DNA of 64,000 nucleotides from Sinorhizobium chiapasense (GTDB lineage Bacteria > Pseudomonadota > Alphaproteobacteria > Rhizobiales > Rhizobiaceae). The stretch is taken from assembly GCF_036488675.1 (NCBI RefSeq), contig NZ_CP133152.1:558001-622000 (forward strand), written 5' to 3'. Made by a program: the position numbers and the translations under genes. Position 1 is the stretch's first letter. Each line of letters begins with the position of its first letter. This document shows positions 1 through 9,100 of the stretch, one piece after another. The notes under the pieces were generated by a model. It worked only from the letters and a program-made list of their open reading frames with translations. It had not been told where the DNA came from and did no database searches.

Positions 1-240
1 AAGGCGATCAAGATGGTTGCCGCGCCGGAGGGCGAGCGCAAGGAGTTGCTGGTGCTGATGATCGATGGCGACGTCGGCCAGACGATCGGCCGGATCCTCG
101 ACCGGGAGCTTGGTATCCAGTCTCACCTGATCTCCATCGACGGTGTGCGGCTCAAGGATTTGGATTTCGTCGATCTCGGCGAGTTTATGAACCCGCCGGG
201 GGTCATTCCCGTTGTTATCAAGTCGCTGCTCTTTTCTTGA
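1..240 (+). CDS. eutA: EutA-like ethanolamine ammonia-lyase reactivase, C-terminal end
   Basis: The reading frame is open from the first base and ends at a TGA, so this is the last ~79 codons of a gene that starts outside the window. The tail reads as a glycine-rich MIDGDVGQTIGRIL segment, an ISIDG motif, then DFVDLGEF and VIPVVIKSLLF. I recognise this ending from EutA proteins, which exchange damaged cobalamin in ethanolamine ammonia-lyase using ATP. Only the tail is visible and no eutBC genes are in view, so the name rests on C-terminal resemblance. A LysR gene follows within 40 bases. Confidence 0.55.
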   Translation, partial: KAIKMVAAPEGERKELLVLMIDGDVGQTIGRILDRELGIQSHLISIDGVRLKDLDFVDLGEFMNPPGVIPVVIKSLLFS

Positions 241-277
241 ATTGTCCCCGGCGCAGAGTTGTGCCAAGACGCCGGAG

Positions 278-1240
278 ATGATCAAGTCTTCCGACATGCC
301 GAGATCGAGCTTTGACGGGCTCGATCTCAATGACATCGTGATCTTCACACGCGTGGTGCAGCATGGCAGCTTCACCACGGCGGCAAAGCTCTTTGGGAAA
401 TCGCCGTCCTACATGAGCAAGCACGTCTCCCAGCTCGAGGAGGCGTTGAAGCTCACCCTGCTTAACCGCTCGACCCATGCCGTCTTTCTGACCGATGCCG
501 GCAGCGTCTTCTTCGATCATTGCACGCGCATCCTTGCCGAGATCGACGCGGCGAAGGCGGATGCGAGTGGGCTCAGCAGCGAACTGATCGGCACGCTGCG
601 GGTTCACAGCACGCCGGGCGTCGGCCAGGCGCTCGTTGCGCCGGCGATCGTCGATTTCACCGCGCGATATCCTTCGATAAAGGTCGAGCTCACCGTCAGC
701 GCCTACTCGGTGAATCTCATGGAACGCGGCGTGGACGTCGTGATAGGCAGCCGCGATTTCGATGACGACGAGTCCTTCCACACCGGTCTCTTCGAGCGCA
801 AGCTCGGGCCGGCGCCCTATGTCATTTGCGCCGCGCCTTCCTACTTTGCCGAGCGGCCGAGGCCGCGCAAGCCGGCCGACCTTCGAGAACATAACTGCCT
901 GATCCACACGACGCAGAAGCCCGATCCGCGGACCTGGAGCGCGCGCTTCGATGACGAAGAGATCACCGTGCAGGTGGACGGCACGTTCCATTCGAATTTC
1001 GAGAGCGCGATCTTGCTAGGGGCGCTTCAGGGCGCGGGCATTGCCCGTCTTCCCCTTTACAGCGTCGTCGAGGAAATCCGTGCCGGCAGGCTGCTTTCAG
1101 TTTTCGACGGCGAAATCGTCTCGCACCGTGTGATCAAGGCGTTCTATCCACGCAGCCGCTTCGTGCCGAAGAAGCTTCGGGCATTCCTGGCTATCCTGGA
1201 AGCGCGGCTGAAGGATGCGATGCGGCCCGGTGCGGAATGA
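278..1240 (+). CDS. LysR-family transcriptional regulator
   Basis: The protein of about 320 residues has the standard LysR layout. An N-terminal winged helix-turn-helix (about residues 15-75, with VVQHGSFTTAAKLFGKSPSYMSKHVSQLE split across helices 2 and 3) is followed by a type 2 periplasmic-binding-like effector domain. The frame is open from a TTG at 212, inside the upstream gene. ATG 278 is preferred because the family N-terminus begins shortly after it, although its GGAG is very close. It sits between an eutA-like gene and gpmI on the same strand. Its targets cannot be read from sequence; control of the upstream ethanolamine genes is one possibility. Confidence 0.85.
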   Translation: MIKSSDMPRSSFDGLDLNDIVIFTRVVQHGSFTTAAKLFGKSPSYMSKHVSQLEEALKLTLLNRSTHAVFLTDAGSVFFDHCTRILAEIDAAKADASGLSSELIGTLRVHSTPGVGQALVAPAIVDFTARYPSIKVELTVSAYSVNLMERGVDVVIGSRDFDDDESFHTGLFERKLGPAPYVICAAPSYFAERPRPRKPADLREHNCLIHTTQKPDPRTWSARFDDEEITVQVDGTFHSNFESAILLGALQGAGIARLPLYSVVEEIRAGRLLSVFDGEIVSHRVIKAFYPRSRFVPKKLRAFLAILEARLKDAMRPGAE

Positions 1241-1269
1241 CTTCGGGACTGAAACGATAGGGGGTTACC

Positions 1270-2796
1270 TTGGCTGAGAAGAAACCGACCGTCCTGATGA
1301 TCCTGGACGGATGGGGCTGGCGCGAAGAAACGGTGGGCAACGCCGTCCTGCTCGCGAGGACGCCGAACTTCGATCGCTTGTGGGCGACGTGTCCGCATGC
1401 GTTCCTGACAACCCATGGCCCCGCGGTCGGCTTGCCCGAGGGGCAGATGGGCAATTCCGAGGTGGGACATCTGAATATCGGAGCGGGGCGCATCGTGATG
1501 CAGGAGCTGCCGCGTATCGATGCCGCGATCACCGACGGCACCCTGCGCGTTCTGCTCGCCGAAAGCGGGATGCCGGACACGCTGAAGCGGTCGGGTGGCG
1601 CATGCCATATCCTCGGACTCGTTTCTCCGGGCGGCGTGCATTCCCACATGGACCATGTCGCGGCGGCCGCCCGGGAGCTCGCGAGCCTCGGCGTGCGGCC
1701 GATTATTCATGCCTTTACCGACGGCCGTGATACGCAACCGGGGCAGGCGGCGGCGTATCTCCGCCAACTCACTGAGAAGCTTCCGGACGGTGCTACCGTT
1801 GCCACGGTCAGCGGCCGGTTCTTTGCGATGGACAGGGATAGCCGCTGGGACCGGGTCAGGCTCGCCTACGAGTCGATCGCCTCGGGCCAGGGCGTTCGTG
1901 CCGGTACGGCAGAGGAGGCGATCGCTCTTGCCGCCGCCGAGGGCAAGACGGACGAATTCATTCCGCCGAGCGTCGTCGGCGACTATGCCGGTATTCGCGA
2001 CGGAGACGCAATCCTCTGCGCGAACTTCCGTTCGGATCGTGTGCGCGAGATCCTGGCTGCCCTGACGCTTCCGGATTTTGATGGCTTCGATCGGGGCCGG
2101 AGGCCCGAACTGTCGGCCGCCGTTGGAATGGTCTCCTATGGATCAGAGCTCGACCCATATATGCCCACCTTGTTTCCCCCTCAGCGTCTCGATGACGGAT
2201 TGAGCGAGACGGTCGCAAAGGCGGGGAAGACGCAAGTCCACCTGGCGGAAACGGAAAAGTACCCGCACGTAACGTATTTTCTGAACGGCGGGCGCGAGGC
2301 GGCATACCAACACGAGGATCGTATCCTCGTACCTTCGCCGAAAGTGGCCACCTATGACCTGCAACCCGCCATGTCGGCCCCGGAACTGACGACAAAGGTC
2401 GTTGCTGCGATCGAGAGCGGGGACTACGACCTGGTGGTCGTCAACTTTGCCAATCCCGACATGGTCGGCCATACCGGCAAGCTCGATGCGGCCATTCTCG
2501 CCGTGGAGACGGTCGACAGGGCACTCGGTGAAATCGATGCGACCGTTGCCCGTGCGGGCGGGTCGATGCTGGTCATCGCCGACCACGGTAACTGCGAGAC
2601 GATGATCGATCCCGAAAACGGGGAGCCGCACACGGCCCACACCGTCAATCCGGTGCCAGTCCTGCTGTCGGCCGCGTCACCTGGCGCGCGCCTGCGCGAC
2701 GGTATTCTCGCCGATGTCGCTCCTACCATTCTGGCGCTCATGGGGATCCGGCAGCCAGAGGCGATGACGGGCCGTGCGCTCTTTGCGGATCGATGA
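1270..2796 (+). CDS. gpmI: 2,3-bisphosphoglycerate-independent phosphoglycerate mutase
   Basis: The 508-residue protein has the usual length of the manganese-dependent iPGM family, which interconverts 3- and 2-phosphoglycerate in glycolysis and gluconeogenesis. The N-terminus carries the metal-binding LDGWGWR motif. The phosphoserine nucleophile lies in GNSEVGHLNIGAGR near residue 60. Metal ligands follow in HAFTDGRDT, FANPDMVGHTG and ADHGNCE (near residue 440). The start is a TTG preceded by an AGGGGG ribosome-binding site a few bases upstream. It precedes an amino-sugar operon, whose product after isomerisation would enter glycolysis, but a shared transcript is not evident because a regulator operator lies between them. 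Confidence 0.95.
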   Translation: MAEKKPTVLMILDGWGWREETVGNAVLLARTPNFDRLWATCPHAFLTTHGPAVGLPEGQMGNSEVGHLNIGAGRIVMQELPRIDAAITDGTLRVLLAESGMPDTLKRSGGACHILGLVSPGGVHSHMDHVAAAARELASLGVRPIIHAFTDGRDTQPGQAAAYLRQLTEKLPDGATVATVSGRFFAMDRDSRWDRVRLAYESIASGQGVRAGTAEEAIALAAAEGKTDEFIPPSVVGDYAGIRDGDAILCANFRSDRVREILAALTLPDFDGFDRGRRPELSAAVGMVSYGSELDPYMPTLFPPQRLDDGLSETVAKAGKTQVHLAETEKYPHVTYFLNGGREAAYQHEDRILVPSPKVATYDLQPAMSAPELTTKVVAAIESGDYDLVVVNFANPDMVGHTGKLDAAILAVETVDRALGEIDATVARAGGSMLVIADHGNCETMIDPENGEPHTAHTVNPVPVLLSAASPGARLRDGILADVAPTILALMGIRQPEAMTGRALFADR

Positions 2797-2870
2797 TCTT
2801 CCTCGCGGAAAAGACGTGGCGGCGCAGCGGCGAAATGAACTCCGCGCGGGCCTGTTTGCGCTGAGGGGAT

Positions 2871-2882
2871 AATACCAGTATA
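2871..2882. promoter_or_regulatory. candidate operator upstream of the GntR regulator
   Basis: The string AATACCAGTATA lies about 60 bases before the GntR start. It shares AATACCAGT with the stronger inverted repeat after that gene. The two-site arrangement suggests autoregulation by the same GntR protein. Inferred from sequence repetition only. Confidence 0.5.
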
Positions 2883-2940
2883 GCTCCAGCTGGCGTTTGT
2901 GGACGAAATCCACAGGCGGTTCGATTTGCATGGAGCGGCA

Positions 2941-3690
2941 ATGGAAACCGATATCTTCATCGAACTGGTGGGCAAGGAACTTGCCGGCGCGGCGCCCGGT
3001 TCACCGCTCTACAAGCGATTGAAGTCGGCAATCGAGGCCGCAATCCGCTGCAACGCTCTGAGAGCGGGTGCAGCCCTGCCGGGAGAGCGCGTTATTGCCG
3101 ATGCATTTTCGCTCTCCCGCGTGACCGTGCGAAAAGCGCTGGCGCTGCTTGATGAGGAGGGGCTGCTCAATCGCCGGCATGGCTTTCGCACGGAGGTTGG
3201 ATCGCGCGTCGAAAAATCCCTGTCGACGCTGACGAGTTTTTCCGAGGACATACGCGCACGCGGCTTGACGCCCGGATGCGTCTGGCTTTCCAAGCAGATA
3301 AGCCGTCCGTCGCCGGCCGAGATGATGGCTTTGGGGGTTGCCGGCAACGTCAATGTCGTTCGCATGAAGCGGGTGCGAACCGCCGATTCCGTGCCGATCG
3401 CCGTCGAGATTTCCGCGGTGCCAGTCCGCTTCCTGCCGTCGCCGGATCTCGTCGGAGATTCCCTCTATGAGGCATTGGAGGCGCGTGGCTTTCTGCCTCA
3501 GCGCGCGTTCCAAAGAATGCGGTCGAGAGCAGCCAGCGAGGAAGATGCCCAGCACCTCAACTGCGACCCCGGCGCGCCGCTGCTGATGACCGAGCGGCGC
3601 TGTTTTCTGGGGGACGGTCAGATCGTCGAATATTGCGAGACGCGCTACAAGGGCGACGTCTACGACTTCGTGTTCGAGCTGCAGCGGTAA
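2941..3690 (+). CDS. GntR/HutC-family regulator of the adjacent amino-sugar operon
   Basis: The protein is about 249 residues. An N-terminal GntR winged helix (roughly residues 15-85, with PGERVIADAFSLSRVTVRKAL) is followed by a UTRA effector domain (roughly 95-245). A GTG at 2899 also opens the frame, but ATG 2941 has a GGAG at the right distance and gives the normal N-terminus. UTRA domains of this subgroup commonly sense phosphorylated sugars. The next gene encodes ManNAc-6-phosphate epimerase/ManNAc kinase, so ManNAc-6-P or GlcNAc-6-P is a likely effector (inference). ACCAGT/ACTGGT repeats on both sides of the gene are probable binding sites. Confidence 0.9.
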   Translation: METDIFIELVGKELAGAAPGSPLYKRLKSAIEAAIRCNALRAGAALPGERVIADAFSLSRVTVRKALALLDEEGLLNRRHGFRTEVGSRVEKSLSTLTSFSEDIRARGLTPGCVWLSKQISRPSPAEMMALGVAGNVNVVRMKRVRTADSVPIAVEISAVPVRFLPSPDLVGDSLYEALEARGFLPQRAFQRMRSRAASEEDAQHLNCDPGAPLLMTERRCFLGDGQIVEYCETRYKGDVYDFVFELQR

Positions 3691-3722
3691 TACCAGTCAT
3701 AAACTGGTTGTAATCTGGTATT
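3689..3722. promoter_or_regulatory. GntR operator before nanEK
   Basis: Two nested inverted repeats lie in the gap. The outer arms are AATACCAG (3689-3696) and CTGGTATT (3715-3722). An inner pair is ACCAGT (3692-3697) and ACTGGT (3703-3708), five bases apart. The site starts at the GntR stop codon and ends about 35 bases before the next start, a position suited to repression. AATACCAGT also occurs upstream of the regulator. Confidence 0.75.
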
Positions 3723-3758
3723 TTCCATCTATCGTGATGCCGAAGGGGAGTGTCACGA

Positions 3759-5285
3759 TTGCAGCGCGAAGACTTGAAGAACGGCCTGATCGTCTCATGC
3801 CAGCCGGTTCCGGCCGGCCCGATGGACAATGCCGAATTCGTGACCGGATTCGCCAAGGCGGCGATCGATGCCGGCGCTCGGGCGCTTCGGATTGAATCCG
3901 TCGCCTATGTCAGGGCTGTACGTTCCGCCGTAACCGTGCCGATCATCGGTATCGTCAAGCGCGATCTTTCCGACAGCCCCGTGCGCATCACGCCGCATGT
4001 CTCCGACGCCGAGGCCCTTGCAGATGCCGGTGCGGACGTCGTTGCTTTCGATGCGACGCACCGGGTGCGCCCGGCCGGGATCGAGGAACTGGTCCGGGCC
4101 ATAAAGGCGAAGGGCAAGCTGACGATGGCCGATTGCGCCTCGCTGGAGGATGCCGAGCACGCGCTCGCTGCCGGTGCAGACTTCGTCGGCACGACCCTCT
4201 CCGGATATGTGGGCGGCCCCGAACCGGTCGATCCGGACATGGACCTCATTGCGGCCATGCGGAGGTTCACGCCTTATGTCATTGCCGAGGGACGCATCCG
4301 CTCGCCGGAACAGGCGGCTGCCGCCGTCAAAGCCGGTGCCTATGCCGTCGTGGTCGGGTCGGCCATAACCCGCACGGAGCACGTAACGTCGTGGTTTCAT
4401 GAAGCTTTGGCGAAAGCCTACACCAGACAGGAAGGAAGGTCGGCGGAAACCGTGCTCGCTGTCGACATAGGCGGCACGAAAACGATGGCGGCACTGGTCA
4501 AAGGCGCCGCCATTGTCGACGAGATCCTCATCCCGACGGGGCGCGGCGCCGGGCCTGACGTATGGCTCGGCGCTATTGCCGAGAAGACGGACGAATGGCG
4601 CGGCCGTTATGCCCGCATCGGCTTTGCAGTCACCGGGATCGTCAAGGACGGGCGCTGGTCGGCACTCAATCCGGCGACGCTCGGCATTCCCGACGGCTAT
4701 CCCCTGGTCGATAAGGCGACACGCCTTTTCGGCAAACCGGTCTTCGCCATGAACGACGCGCAGGCAGCCGCCTGGGGCGAATACAGGTACGGCGCCGGCT
4801 CCGGTGAAAACCTCGTCTTTCTGACCATCTCGACCGGCATCGGTGGCGGGATCGTCATCAACGGACGGCCGCTTCCGGGGCTTGCAGGTCATTTCGGTCT
4901 CATTCGCGGCCCGTCGCAGGGGCTGTCGCCGTTGGAAGATGAGACGTCTGGCCGTTGGATCGCCGCCGAGGCGCTGACGGCCGGCCATGAGGCGGACGCC
5001 ACCGAGGTTTTCGAAAAAGCGAGACAGGGAGAGCCATGGGCGCGAGCGATCGTTTCGCAATCGACGTTGCGCGCGGCAACCCTCTGCCGCGACATCCAGT
5101 TGGTGCTCGATCCGAACCAGATCGTCATCGGCGGCGGCATCGGGCTTGCTGCCGGCTACATCGCTGAGATGCGCGAACATCTTAAGGACGTTGAACCGCG
5201 CCTCGCCCCGCGTCTTGTCGCGGCCAAGCTAGGCAGCCGCGCCGGCATCATCGGCGTCGCCGACCTCGCCGGAGAGGGCGGATAG
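3759..5285 (+). CDS. nanEK: Fused N-acetylmannosamine-6-phosphate 2-epimerase and N-acetylmannosamine kinase
   Basis: The N-terminal ~225 residues form a NanE-type TIM barrel (GLIVSCQP near the start, then IGIVKRDL, ADCASLEDA, VGTTLSGY and VIAEGRI), which converts ManNAc-6-P to GlcNAc-6-P. From about residue 230 a ROK-family kinase follows (VDIGGTKT phosphate-binding motif, then STGIGGGIVINGR and LAGHFG), expected to phosphorylate ManNAc. The cysteine cluster that binds zinc in many ROK kinases is absent after LAGHFG. A GTG at 3750 is in frame, but AGGGGAG lies at proper spacing only for the TTG at 3759. The gene follows its GntR regulator and precedes a sugar ABC transporter, suggesting one sialic-acid or ManNAc catabolic unit. 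Confidence 0.88.
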   Translation: MQREDLKNGLIVSCQPVPAGPMDNAEFVTGFAKAAIDAGARALRIESVAYVRAVRSAVTVPIIGIVKRDLSDSPVRITPHVSDAEALADAGADVVAFDATHRVRPAGIEELVRAIKAKGKLTMADCASLEDAEHALAAGADFVGTTLSGYVGGPEPVDPDMDLIAAMRRFTPYVIAEGRIRSPEQAAAAVKAGAYAVVVGSAITRTEHVTSWFHEALAKAYTRQEGRSAETVLAVDIGGTKTMAALVKGAAIVDEILIPTGRGAGPDVWLGAIAEKTDEWRGRYARIGFAVTGIVKDGRWSALNPATLGIPDGYPLVDKATRLFGKPVFAMNDAQAAAWGEYRYGAGSGENLVFLTISTGIGGGIVINGRPLPGLAGHFGLIRGPSQGLSPLEDETSGRWIAAEALTAGHEADATEVFEKARQGEPWARAIVSQSTLRAATLCRDIQLVLDPNQIVIGGGIGLAAGYIAEMREHLKDVEPRLAPRLVAAKLGSRAGIIGVADLAGEGG

Positions 5286-5338
5286 CGACGCTGCTTCGCA
5301 TGCATTCGAACCGCCAAAATATAAGAAAGGGAACAACG

Positions 5339-6670
5339 ATGAAACTGAACAGGACGTCTTTTTCGGCTGCGGCCGTTCTTCTCGCAAGCGTTGCCCTGCC
5401 GGGTATATCCCATGCAACGGTCACAGTCCTCGGTTGGCCGGGCGGTTCGGAGGAGACGGCCCTGCGCGCGACAGTCGAGGCCTATAACGCCCAGTCGGGC
5501 ATTGCCGACGCCGACAAGGTCGAACTGCTCTTCTTCAACCGCGACGGCTTCTTCGACAAATTGCAGGCGGACATGGCGGCTGGCTCCAACGCCTTCGATG
5601 TTAATCTCGTCGCGACCTATTCGGTCGGCCGCTACGCGCCCTACATGGAACCGGTCGATCTCGGCGCCGATGCGGGCAAGGTGTTCGGCGAGTCCGTGCT
5701 GAAGACGATGCAGTTCGATGGCAAGCAGTATGGCGTGCCGACCGATCTGTCGCTGCATTTCATGTATTACCGCAAGGATCTCGTCGACGCGCTGATGCAG
5801 GACAATGCCGCCAAGAAGAAATATGCTGAAATCGCCAAGGAACACCTAGGCAAGGATCTGCAGCCGAAGGATCCGGACAGCTGGACCTGGGACGATTGGG
5901 CGGCGACGACACTTTATTTCAGCAAGCAGGTGAATTCCGAAAGCCCGGTACGCTACGGCACGGTGCTGCAGATGAAGAACCTGCTTTTCAACATGATGGT
6001 CTTCCAGTCGCTGCCGCGCTCCTATGGTGCGGACTGGATGGACAAGGACGGCAACGTCACCGTCGATTCCGACGCGTACAGGACCGGACTGGAACTTTAC
6101 AAGAAGCTCTATGACGCCGGTGCCTCGCCGAAAGATTCGCTGAGCTACGAATATGCGGAGACAAACGCGGCCTATGGTGCCGGCCAGGCGGCGACGGCGC
6201 TGCAATGGAATGCCGCGGCGGCTGATTTGACCAATGCGGAAAAGACCCCTGCGGTTGCTGCAGTCACCGGGATCGTCGCGCCTCCGGCCGGCCCGAATGG
6301 TCGCGCCGACCATATCCACGGCCTCGGTCTTGGCCTCAACAAGAATGCCAAGAACAAGGAGGGCGCCGTCAAGTTCCTGAAATGGCTGGCCACCGAAGAT
6401 GCGGCTCTGCTCTATGCCCGCAGCCGCGGCTCGCCGGCGCTTGCCCCCGATGTTGCGGCCAAGGTTTCAAAGGAGCGGCCGGACCTCGTCAAGCTCGGGG
6501 AATTCGCCAGCCAATACGGCTACGTGATGAATGGCGCCACCTCGGCAAATGCGCTTTCGATCTACGAGCTGCAGGCCAAGGAATTCACCGGTTACTGGGC
6601 CGGCCAGCAAAGTCTCGAAGATGCGCTGGCGCACACCAAGACCGGGATGCAGGATCTGCTGAAGAAATAA
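5339..6670 (+). CDS. Sugar ABC transporter substrate-binding protein (family 1)
   Basis: The protein of about 443 residues has a Sec signal peptide (KLNRTSF, then an alanine-rich core ending near SHA, residue ~26). The rest is a mature periplasmic binding protein of the MalE/UgpB type. The start at 5339 has AAAGGGAA about ten bases upstream; an earlier ATG at 5300 would add a non-signal leader. It is 53 bases after nanEK on the same strand, so the likely ligand is an amino sugar or a sugar containing one. The ligand itself cannot be read from the sequence. A strong hairpin separates it from the permease genes. Confidence 0.88.
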   Translation: MKLNRTSFSAAAVLLASVALPGISHATVTVLGWPGGSEETALRATVEAYNAQSGIADADKVELLFFNRDGFFDKLQADMAAGSNAFDVNLVATYSVGRYAPYMEPVDLGADAGKVFGESVLKTMQFDGKQYGVPTDLSLHFMYYRKDLVDALMQDNAAKKKYAEIAKEHLGKDLQPKDPDSWTWDDWAATTLYFSKQVNSESPVRYGTVLQMKNLLFNMMVFQSLPRSYGADWMDKDGNVTVDSDAYRTGLELYKKLYDAGASPKDSLSYEYAETNAAYGAGQAATALQWNAAAADLTNAEKTPAVAAVTGIVAPPAGPNGRADHIHGLGLGLNKNAKNKEGAVKFLKWLATEDAALLYARSRGSPALAPDVAAKVSKERPDLVKLGEFASQYGYVMNGATSANALSIYELQAKEFTGYWAGQQSLEDALAHTKTGMQDLLKK

Positions 6671-6676
6671 TTCCAG

Positions 6677-6706
6677 CCGGACGCCGGGCAAAAGCCTGGC
6701 GTCCGG
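6677..6706 (+). other. Intercistronic hairpin after the binding-protein gene
   Basis: Thirteen-base arms 6677-6689 and 6694-6706 pair completely (one G-U) around an AAAA loop, just after the binding-protein stop. No T-run follows. In many ABC operons such a stem protects the 3' end of the binding-protein message and lowers permease expression; that role is inferred here. Confidence 0.75.
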
Positions 6707-6718
6707 TGCATCTGGCGG

Positions 6719-7591
6719 ATGGAAATGGCTATCGTAAACCGCGCCGAAGGCAGAGCCTATCTCACACCGCTCGTGGGTTTCCTGCTGTTTTTTCTGGGTT
6801 TTCCTGCGGCGGTCAATCTCGTCTATTCGATTTCGACGGTCTCCTTCGAGACATTGCGCAGTCCGAGCCTCAGCGGCTTCGGCAATTACGCCGCGGTGCT
6901 TGCCGACCGTGAATTCTGGGGCGCCGTCTCCTTTTCCATGCGCTTCGGTGTGCTGACGGCCGTTGCAGAATGCTTGATCGGACTTTTTCTTGCGGTCTTC
7001 CTTACACCGCTTCTCGCCAAGCGCTCCTATCTGATGGCTCCGTTGATGCTGCCGCTGATGGTCGCGCCGGCGATGATCGGCCTCATGTATCGGCTTGTCT
7101 TGCACGAGTTCGCCGGCCCGGTGCCCTATTACCTGTTCGAATGGTTCGGCGACAGCCCGGCCTTCCTCGACGTCGAGAACGCCTTCCGCACGCTGCTTGT
7201 CGTCGAAATCCTGCAGTGGACGCCATTCGCCTTCCTGCTCTTTTACATGGCCTATGCCGCGATACCGCTCGAGGTCCGCGAGGCCGCCTCGCTCGATGGC
7301 GCGTCGGCTCTGAAGGCGCTCTGGTGGATCGAACTGCCATTGATGCTGCCGACGCTGGTGATTGCCTTCTTCATCCGTTTCATCGACGGCTTCCGAGTCT
7401 TCGACAACGTCTATGCACTCACCGGCAGCGGAGCGGGCGGATCGACGACCTCGCTCTCGATCTACATCTACCAGGCCTTCTTCAAGGGCGGGGCGATCGG
7501 CAAGGCTGTTGCGGCATCCGTCGTCCTATTCCTGGCGTCGCTCGCCGTGCTTTACGGTCTCAACTGGATAACCGGCCGCGGGAGGCGCTGA
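6719..7591 (+). CDS. Sugar ABC transporter permease (MalF type)
   Basis: The 290-residue inner-membrane protein shows about six hydrophobic segments. The binding-protein-dependent permease EAA loop is EVREAASLDGASALKALWW near residue 195, the contact site for the ATPase. ATG 6719 and ATG 6725 are both possible; the second is better spaced from GGCGG. It pairs with the next gene four bases downstream. No ATP-binding gene is in this operon, so a shared MsmK/UgpC-type ATPase from elsewhere is probably used (inference). Confidence 0.9.
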   Translation: MEMAIVNRAEGRAYLTPLVGFLLFFLGFPAAVNLVYSISTVSFETLRSPSLSGFGNYAAVLADREFWGAVSFSMRFGVLTAVAECLIGLFLAVFLTPLLAKRSYLMAPLMLPLMVAPAMIGLMYRLVLHEFAGPVPYYLFEWFGDSPAFLDVENAFRTLLVVEILQWTPFAFLLFYMAYAAIPLEVREAASLDGASALKALWWIELPLMLPTLVIAFFIRFIDGFRVFDNVYALTGSGAGGSTTSLSIYIYQAFFKGGAIGKAVAASVVLFLASLAVLYGLNWITGRGRR

Positions 7592-7594
7592 CCG

Positions 7595-8413
7595 ATGCTC
7601 AATCTCATGCGCTGGCTTGTCTTCTCGATCGCCGTGCTCGCGATGAACTTTCCCGTCATCGTCACGATGATCACGTCGTTCAAGAGCGCGCGCGAACTAT
7701 CGTTCAATCCCGGTTTCTGGATCGGCGAACCGACGCTTGAGAATTACACGCGGGTGCTTGGCGAGACCGATCGGTTCAACATCTACGGCTATCTCTTCAA
7801 CAGCACCGTCGCCTCCCTGATCGGTACGGGCGTGGCGATCGCGCTCGCCTTTCCGGCGGCCTACGCCATCGCTCGCAGCGAGGCGGGGAAACGCACGCTG
7901 CTGCCGCTCATCATCAATTTGCGCGCCGTGCCGCTCATCATTTTCGCGATCCCTCTCTATATGATGTACCAGTGGCTGGGGCTGCTCGACACGCAGCTCG
8001 GCCTCGGCCTGATCCTGACGATCGTCAACACACCGCTGGCGCTCGTCATCCTCGTCAATGCGATCTCCGACGTGCCGTCCGAACTGGATGAGGCGGCAAA
8101 AATGGACGGCGCCAGCTCCTGGCAAGTCATGCTGATGATCATCCGCCCGGTGGTGCGCCCGGCGCTCGTCACGACGTTCATCTTCGGGTTCATCACGGCC
8201 TGGAACGAATTCCTTTTCGGCCTGATGCTGACGACGAGCCGGGCGGTGCCGATGACGGTCGGAGCGTCGTTCTTCTTCGCCGCGAGCGGGGGCGGCGTGC
8301 AGTGGGGCACCGCCTCCGCCGTCATGGTGCTTGGGGCGCTGCCTCCCGCCTTGCTGGGCCTGTTGATGTATCGGCAGATCTCGGCTTCTTTGACGGGTGC
8401 GGTCAAAGGTTAG
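7595..8413 (+). CDS. Sugar ABC transporter permease (MalG type)
   Basis: The 272-residue protein is a second inner-membrane permease with about six transmembrane segments. An EAA loop is visible in ELDEAAKMDGASSWQVM, near residue 170. It starts four bases after its partner, so the two are translationally linked and would form a heterodimeric pore. It is the last gene of the GntR-nanEK-transporter unit, since the next gene is on the opposite strand and converges on it with about 30 bases between. Confidence 0.9.
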   Translation: MLNLMRWLVFSIAVLAMNFPVIVTMITSFKSARELSFNPGFWIGEPTLENYTRVLGETDRFNIYGYLFNSTVASLIGTGVAIALAFPAAYAIARSEAGKRTLLPLIINLRAVPLIIFAIPLYMMYQWLGLLDTQLGLGLILTIVNTPLALVILVNAISDVPSELDEAAKMDGASSWQVMLMIIRPVVRPALVTTFIFGFITAWNEFLFGLMLTTSRAVPMTVGASFFFAASGGGVQWGTASAVMVLGALPPALLGLLMYRQISASLTGAVKG

Positions 8414-8443
8414 GCCGGCGACTGCGGTGCGGTACTCGACTGC

Positions 8444-8863
8444 TCAGACCGGATCGGCGCCGATTGCCTTCAACGCGGCGCGTGCCACTTCGAAATCCTG
8501 ATCTCCCGTGCCGGAACCGACGCCGATGGCGCCGGCGAGTTTCCCGCCGAAGCGAATGGGCAGGCCGCCCGCAAGATGCGTCACGCCGCCCTGCGATGCG
8601 ATCCCGGCGGCAACACCGAACTCGACGGGCATTGCGCCTGTCGGTGCGTTGATCGACGCTGCGGTGCGCGCCTTGGCGCGGGCCGTATGCATGCTCAGAT
8701 ATTTCGCGCCGTCCATGCGGATGCTGGCGATCGTCTCGCCGCTCGCGTCGACGATGAAGACGCATTGCGGAACGCCGATGCTTTCTGCGTGGCGCACGGC
8801 CGCCGAGAGCGCGTCCATTGCGCCTTCGTGTGCAAGGCTGATCGTTTCTCTGTAGTTTGCCAT
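8444..8863 (-). CDS. GlcG/HbpS-family protein
   Basis: The 139-residue protein fits the GlcG/HbpS (DUF336) family: an N-terminal helix, then CVFIVDASGETIASIRMDGA, a TARAKARTAA helix, a GGLPI segment, and the glycine-rich GAIGVGSGTGDQDFEVARAAL end. Members bind haem or cobalamin, or act as accessory proteins beside diverse catabolic genes; the activity is not predictable. The start at 8863 has AGGGA about eight bases upstream. The frame remains open for another 60 codons upstream but without family resemblance. It converges with the permease operon, and no partner is obvious. Confidence 0.85.
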   Translation of the reverse strand: MANYRETISLAHEGAMDALSAAVRHAESIGVPQCVFIVDASGETIASIRMDGAKYLSMHTARAKARTAASINAPTGAMPVEFGVAAGIASQGGVTHLAGGLPIRFGGKLAGAIGVGSGTGDQDFEVARAALKAIGADPV

Positions 8864-9100
8864 CGTTCTATCCCTGTTTCGCCGTGACACTACAACGACA
8901 AGCGAAAGTGAGAATGCTCGTGTTCGGCGAAGCACTTTTGCTGCCGGGGAACAAGTCAGAGTGCGGCGATGGGCTTGGCGAACGGAGACTGATGTCGCGA
9001 TCTGCGAGCAAGGAGGTCGCGGCGTTGGCGCGTGGGGCGACAATCTAAAGCATTCGCCGATCAGCCGTCGGGATCGTAAAAATCAGACAGGCGCTATCGA

